51,441 bases of DNA, from the NCBI GenBank assembly GCA_964429695.1, contig CAYSCS010000098.1, positions 1 through 51,441 on the forward strand, written 5' to 3'. Source of the stretch: CAYSCS01 sp964429695. GTDB lineage: Bacteria; Acidobacteriota; Aminicenantia; Aminicenantales; Aminicenantaceae. The translations under genes were made by a program, and so were the position numbers. Positions 51,293 through 51,441 of the stretch are shown piece by piece; position 1 is the stretch's first letter; each line of letters opens with the position of its first letter. The notes beneath the pieces were generated by a model. That model did no database searches. It saw only the letters and a program-made list of their open reading frames with translations, and was not told where the DNA came from.

Positions 51293-51441
51293 TTAAGAAT
51301 CTATACGAAAATTTGGGCAATTTTTCTTCTCTTTTTGCATCCGCCACAACTTCTCCTGGAGTTTCTCTATCTCCTTCTTTAGCTTAACCACATTGAGCTC
51401 CTTAGAAATCTTCTCGAGTCTCGCTTTTCCTTCCTGGCTTA
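51293..51441 (-). CDS. C-terminal end of an unidentified minus-strand gene (coiled coil)
   Basis: From the right edge the minus strand reads 48 codons to a TAA at 51295-51293. The peptide is rich in Lys and Glu with regular leucines (LKKEIEKLQEKLWRMQ), a coiled-coil pattern, and ends CPNFRIDS. It has no start in the window. The composition resembles a real C-terminus, but no family can be named; a structural or transposase-like tail are both possible. Confidence 0.45.
   Translation of the reverse strand, partial: SQEGKARLEKISKELNVVKLKKEIEKLQEKLWRMQKEKKNCPNFRIDS

Noticed and set aside
1..51441. CRISPR arrays, tRNA or rRNA genes, insertion sequences, prophage
   Set aside because: I looked for regularly spaced repeats, tRNA T-loop-like sequences, transposase-like proteins and long terminal inverted repeats and saw none; the check was by eye.

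Overview
The window comes from a Gram-negative-type (diderm), probably anaerobic and peptide- or amino-acid-fermenting bacterium. Outer-membrane assembly and lipid A genes (bamA, skp, lolCD, fabZ, lpxA, lpxI) show a diderm envelope. NuoF/NuoG-like flavin and Fe-S proteins, an NfnAB pair, a CoA-transferase and a radical SAM protein suggest anaerobic redox metabolism. The threonine-to-glycine pathway (kbl, tdh) and three exported proteases (M48, M14, S8) suggest use of peptides. Base composition looks moderately AT-rich throughout and I see no clear island. The layout resembles uncultured lineages such as Aminicenantota or relatives of Acidobacteriota, but that is a guess from gene content, not a phylogenetic result. 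No rRNA, tRNA, CRISPR array, insertion sequence or prophage was recognised.

Left part (1-17.6 kb). A plus-strand run holds the end of a NuoF-like gene, a NuoG-like gene, nfnA, nfnB, a 4-hydroxybutyrate-type CoA-transferase and a short RNase HIII, with overlaps or gaps of at most 15 bases. AlaX, with its own promoter, converges on two minus-strand MacB-type permeases that lack an ATPase. A zinc alcohol dehydrogenase, a standalone pyruvate-kinase C-terminal domain, a small outer-membrane barrel, a PflA-like radical SAM protein and an RluB-type pseudouridine synthase follow. The last converges on an unusual Maf-RlmD fusion.

Middle (17.7-33 kb). A LonB-like protease lies on the minus strand. Then comes a long, dense plus-strand housekeeping and envelope block: GNAT-like protein, enoyl-CoA hydratase, ribH, nusB, lysS, lolC, lolD, bamA, skp, fabZ, lpxA, lpxI and a Gfo/Idh/MocA oxidoreductase. 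It resembles the usual bamA-skp-lpxD-fabZ-lpxA-lpxI-lpxB order, but lpxD and lpxB are absent.

Right part (33-51.4 kb). Minus-strand genes encode an M14 peptidase, a LolA-like exported protein and an M48 protease. They are divergent from a SpoIID-domain protein that has a textbook promoter and a TTG start. A NhaC antiporter follows. Next, two aminopropyltransferases of different subtypes lie between kbl and tdh. After a 0.77 kb gene-poor stretch come a small membrane protein, a DUF4214-methyltransferase fusion, a subtilase and the 3' end of one more minus-strand gene.

Points that stand out are the hybrid NuoFG-NfnAB electron-transfer cluster, the Maf-RlmD fusion, the paired Thermus-like and classical aminopropyltransferases, the incomplete lipid A cluster, and the frequent use of TTG and GTG starts with good ribosome binding sites. 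I did not find a clearly new defence or mobile system.
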